A stretch of 64,000 nucleotides of DNA from Flagellimonas algicola (GTDB taxonomy: Bacteria > Bacteroidota > Bacteroidia > Flavobacteriales > Flavobacteriaceae): positions 124,001-188,000 of the forward strand of contig NZ_VCNI01000004.1 of assembly GCF_005937185.1 (NCBI RefSeq). Direction: 5' to 3'. Below the pieces are notes generated by a model. That model was not told the origin of the DNA, did no database searches, and saw nothing but the letters and a program-made list of their open reading frames with translations. Shown here in pieces: positions 62,777 through 64,000 of this stretch; position 1 is the stretch's first letter, and each line of letters opens with the position of its first letter. A program made the translations under genes and the position numbers.

Positions 62777-64000
62777 CTAGAACGACTTTAAGGTACTATT
62801 TATTTCAGTAGCTACCAAGTCGGAAAATTCATTGATGCTGATACTTCCAAAATCTTCTCCCCCATGTCTTCTGACCGATATGGTTTCGGACCCTTCTTCC
62901 TGCTCACCTACGATGAGCATAAACGGGATTTTCTTCAGCTCGGCTTCACGGATTTTCTTCCCTACCGTCTCGTTCCTATTATCAATGAGCGCGCGAATTT
63001 CGTGATTTTCCAGTGAATTCAAAACTTTTTCCGCATATTTTTCATGTTTCTCACTGACAGGCAATACGATAGCTTGGTCAGGAATGAGCCACAATGGGAA
63101 GTTTCCTCCAGTGTGTTCCAACAGTAGAGCAACAAAACGTTCCATACTTCCAAAGGGAGCGCGATGAATCATAACGGGTCTGTGTAACTCATTGTCACTT
63201 CCTTTATAAGAAAGGTCAAATCGTTCAGGTAGATTGTAATCCACCTGAATGGTGCCCAATTGCCACTGTCTGCCCAAGGCATCTTTTACCATAAAATCCA
63301 ATTTAGGACCATAGAAGGCTGCCTCACCTGACTCAATAACAAAATTCAATCCCTTTTCTTCGGCGGCATTGATAATAGCCTGTTCAGCTTTTTCCCAATT
63401 TTCCGGTTCACCAATATACTTTTCCGGCTTGTCCAAATCTCGAACCGAAACTTGGGCTGTGAAATTTTCAAAACCAAGGGATCTCAAAACATATAAGGAG
63501 AGGTCTATAACCTTCTTAAACTCAACATTTAATTGGTCCGGAGTACAAAAAATATGGGCATCGTCTTGGGTGAAACCTCGCACGCGGGTCAATCCATGAA
63601 GTTCTCCGCTTTGCTCATATCTATATACCGTACCAAACTCTGCATACCGTTTGGGTAAATCTTTATAACTAAAAGGGCTGCTGTTATATATCTCGCAGTG
63701 ATGAGGGCAGTTCATAGGTTTTAAGAGAAACTCCTCATCTTCTTTTGGGGTGTGTATGGGTTGAAAACTGTCTTCACCATATTTGGCATAATGACCGGAG
63801 GTTACATATAATTCTTTCTGGCCGATATGAGGTGTAACAACCATTTCATAACCGGCCTTCTTTTGCGCTTTCTTTAGAAATTGCTCCAATCGCTCACGTA
63901 GCGCTGCACCTTTAGGTAACCATAGTGGCAGTCCCTGCCCCACCTTTTGGGAAAAGGTGAAAAGTTCCAATTCCTTGCCTAGTTTGCGATGGTCTCTTTT
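62777..64000 (-). CDS. thrS: Threonyl-tRNA synthetase (5' end outside window)
   Basis: The frame is open to the right edge (the residues before [11 protein letters not shown] read [10 protein letters not shown]), so the gene is cut; about 408 C-terminal residues are present of a usual 640 or so. The class II core is complete: motif 2 in [34 protein letters not shown], the zinc-site cysteine in [12 protein letters not shown], and motif 3 in [20 protein letters not shown]. The anticodon-binding domain follows ([20 protein letters not shown]). It is the first gene of the unit with infC 30 bases downstream. Confidence 0.97.
   Translation of the reverse strand, partial: KRDHRKLGKELELFTFSQKVGQGLPLWLPKGAALRERLEQFLKKAQKKAGYEMVVTPHIGQKELYVTSGHYAKYGEDSFQPIHTPKEDEEFLLKPMNCPHHCEIYNSSPFSYKDLPKRYAEFGTVYRYEQSGELHGLTRVRGFTQDDAHIFCTPDQLNVEFKKVIDLSLYVLRSLGFENFTAQVSVRDLDKPEKYIGEPENWEKAEQAIINAAEEKGLNFVIESGEAAFYGPKLDFMVKDALGRQWQLGTIQVDYNLPERFDLSYKGSDNELHRPVMIHRAPFGSMERFVALLLEHTGGNFPLWLIPDQAIVLPVSEKHEKYAEKVLNSLENHEIRALIDNRNETVGKKIREAELKKIPFMLIVGEQEEGSETISVRRHGGEDFGSISINEFSDLVATEINSTLKSF

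Noticed and set aside
1..64000. CRISPR array
   Set aside because: No series of regularly spaced direct repeats with unique spacers was seen; the only regular repeats are the three 12-mers at 46707-46760, which fit integrase arm sites.

Overview
The window looks like chromosomal DNA of a marine-type Flavobacteriaceae (Bacteroidota). It carries SusC/SusD pairs, a CTnDOT-style tra set, DUF6520 and MauE-like genes, many genes without Shine-Dalgarno signals, and an infC-rpmI-rplT operon typical of the phylum. Genus cannot be fixed from the sequence alone.

The window has two halves. From 1 to about 46.8 kb is an accessory region: a mosaic of integrative-element backbone, cargo and mobile-element scars. 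From the tRNA-Lys gene (46851-46923) to the right edge is densely packed core genome: aroK, a phosphoribosyltransferase, an S4 protein, an FKBP lipoprotein, a split transketolase, tgt, an LptF/G permease, accA, dnaB, an asparagine-synthetase-B-like protein, cupins, a HAD phosphatase, YjbQ, an SGNH hydrolase, rplT, rpmI, infC and thrS (cut by the edge).

Accessory region, left to right. (1) A leftward PHP-domain/SMC-like ATPase gene with an overlapping small partner, followed by a partial helical protein; this is a candidate defence operon. (2) An XRE regulator with a perfect upstream palindrome, then about 0.8 kb of non-coding DNA holding a long imperfect hairpin. (3) SusC-SusD-zinc metalloprotease operon, suggesting peptide or protein acquisition. 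(4) A leftward group of DUF6520, MauE-like membrane protein, PAS-like/AraC regulator and a STAS-like protein. (5) A bifunctional alpha-oxoamine synthase-GNAT enzyme in an operon with RteC, then an excisionase-type HTH protein, an unknown and a DnaC-like ATPase: the regulatory and replication module of a conjugative element. (6) Cargo and scars: remains of a SusD locus, a ketosynthase III/haem-oxygenase-like di-iron fusion with an unknown partner, a ParE scar, a beta-helix lipoprotein, an IS3 remnant, and an NHL-AraC chimera. (7) A second SusCD pair. (8) A split HipA module with HipB-HipS-HipT layout and three operator-like palindromes. (9) traE, F, G, I, J, K, M and N, a DUF4143 ATPase, and an integrase with three 21-bp-phased repeats beside tRNA-Lys.

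No relaxase, VirD4-type coupling protein, traL or traO-Q genes were seen, so the element is probably incomplete or split. A related hairpin recurs at three module borders (19.0, 34.3 and 36.3 kb), which suggests that the cargo was inserted between copies. The most unusual items are the ketosynthase-di-iron fusion, the alpha-oxoamine synthase-RteC operon, the PHP-ATPase operon, the NHL-AraC chimera and an infC gene that appears to start with AUA.
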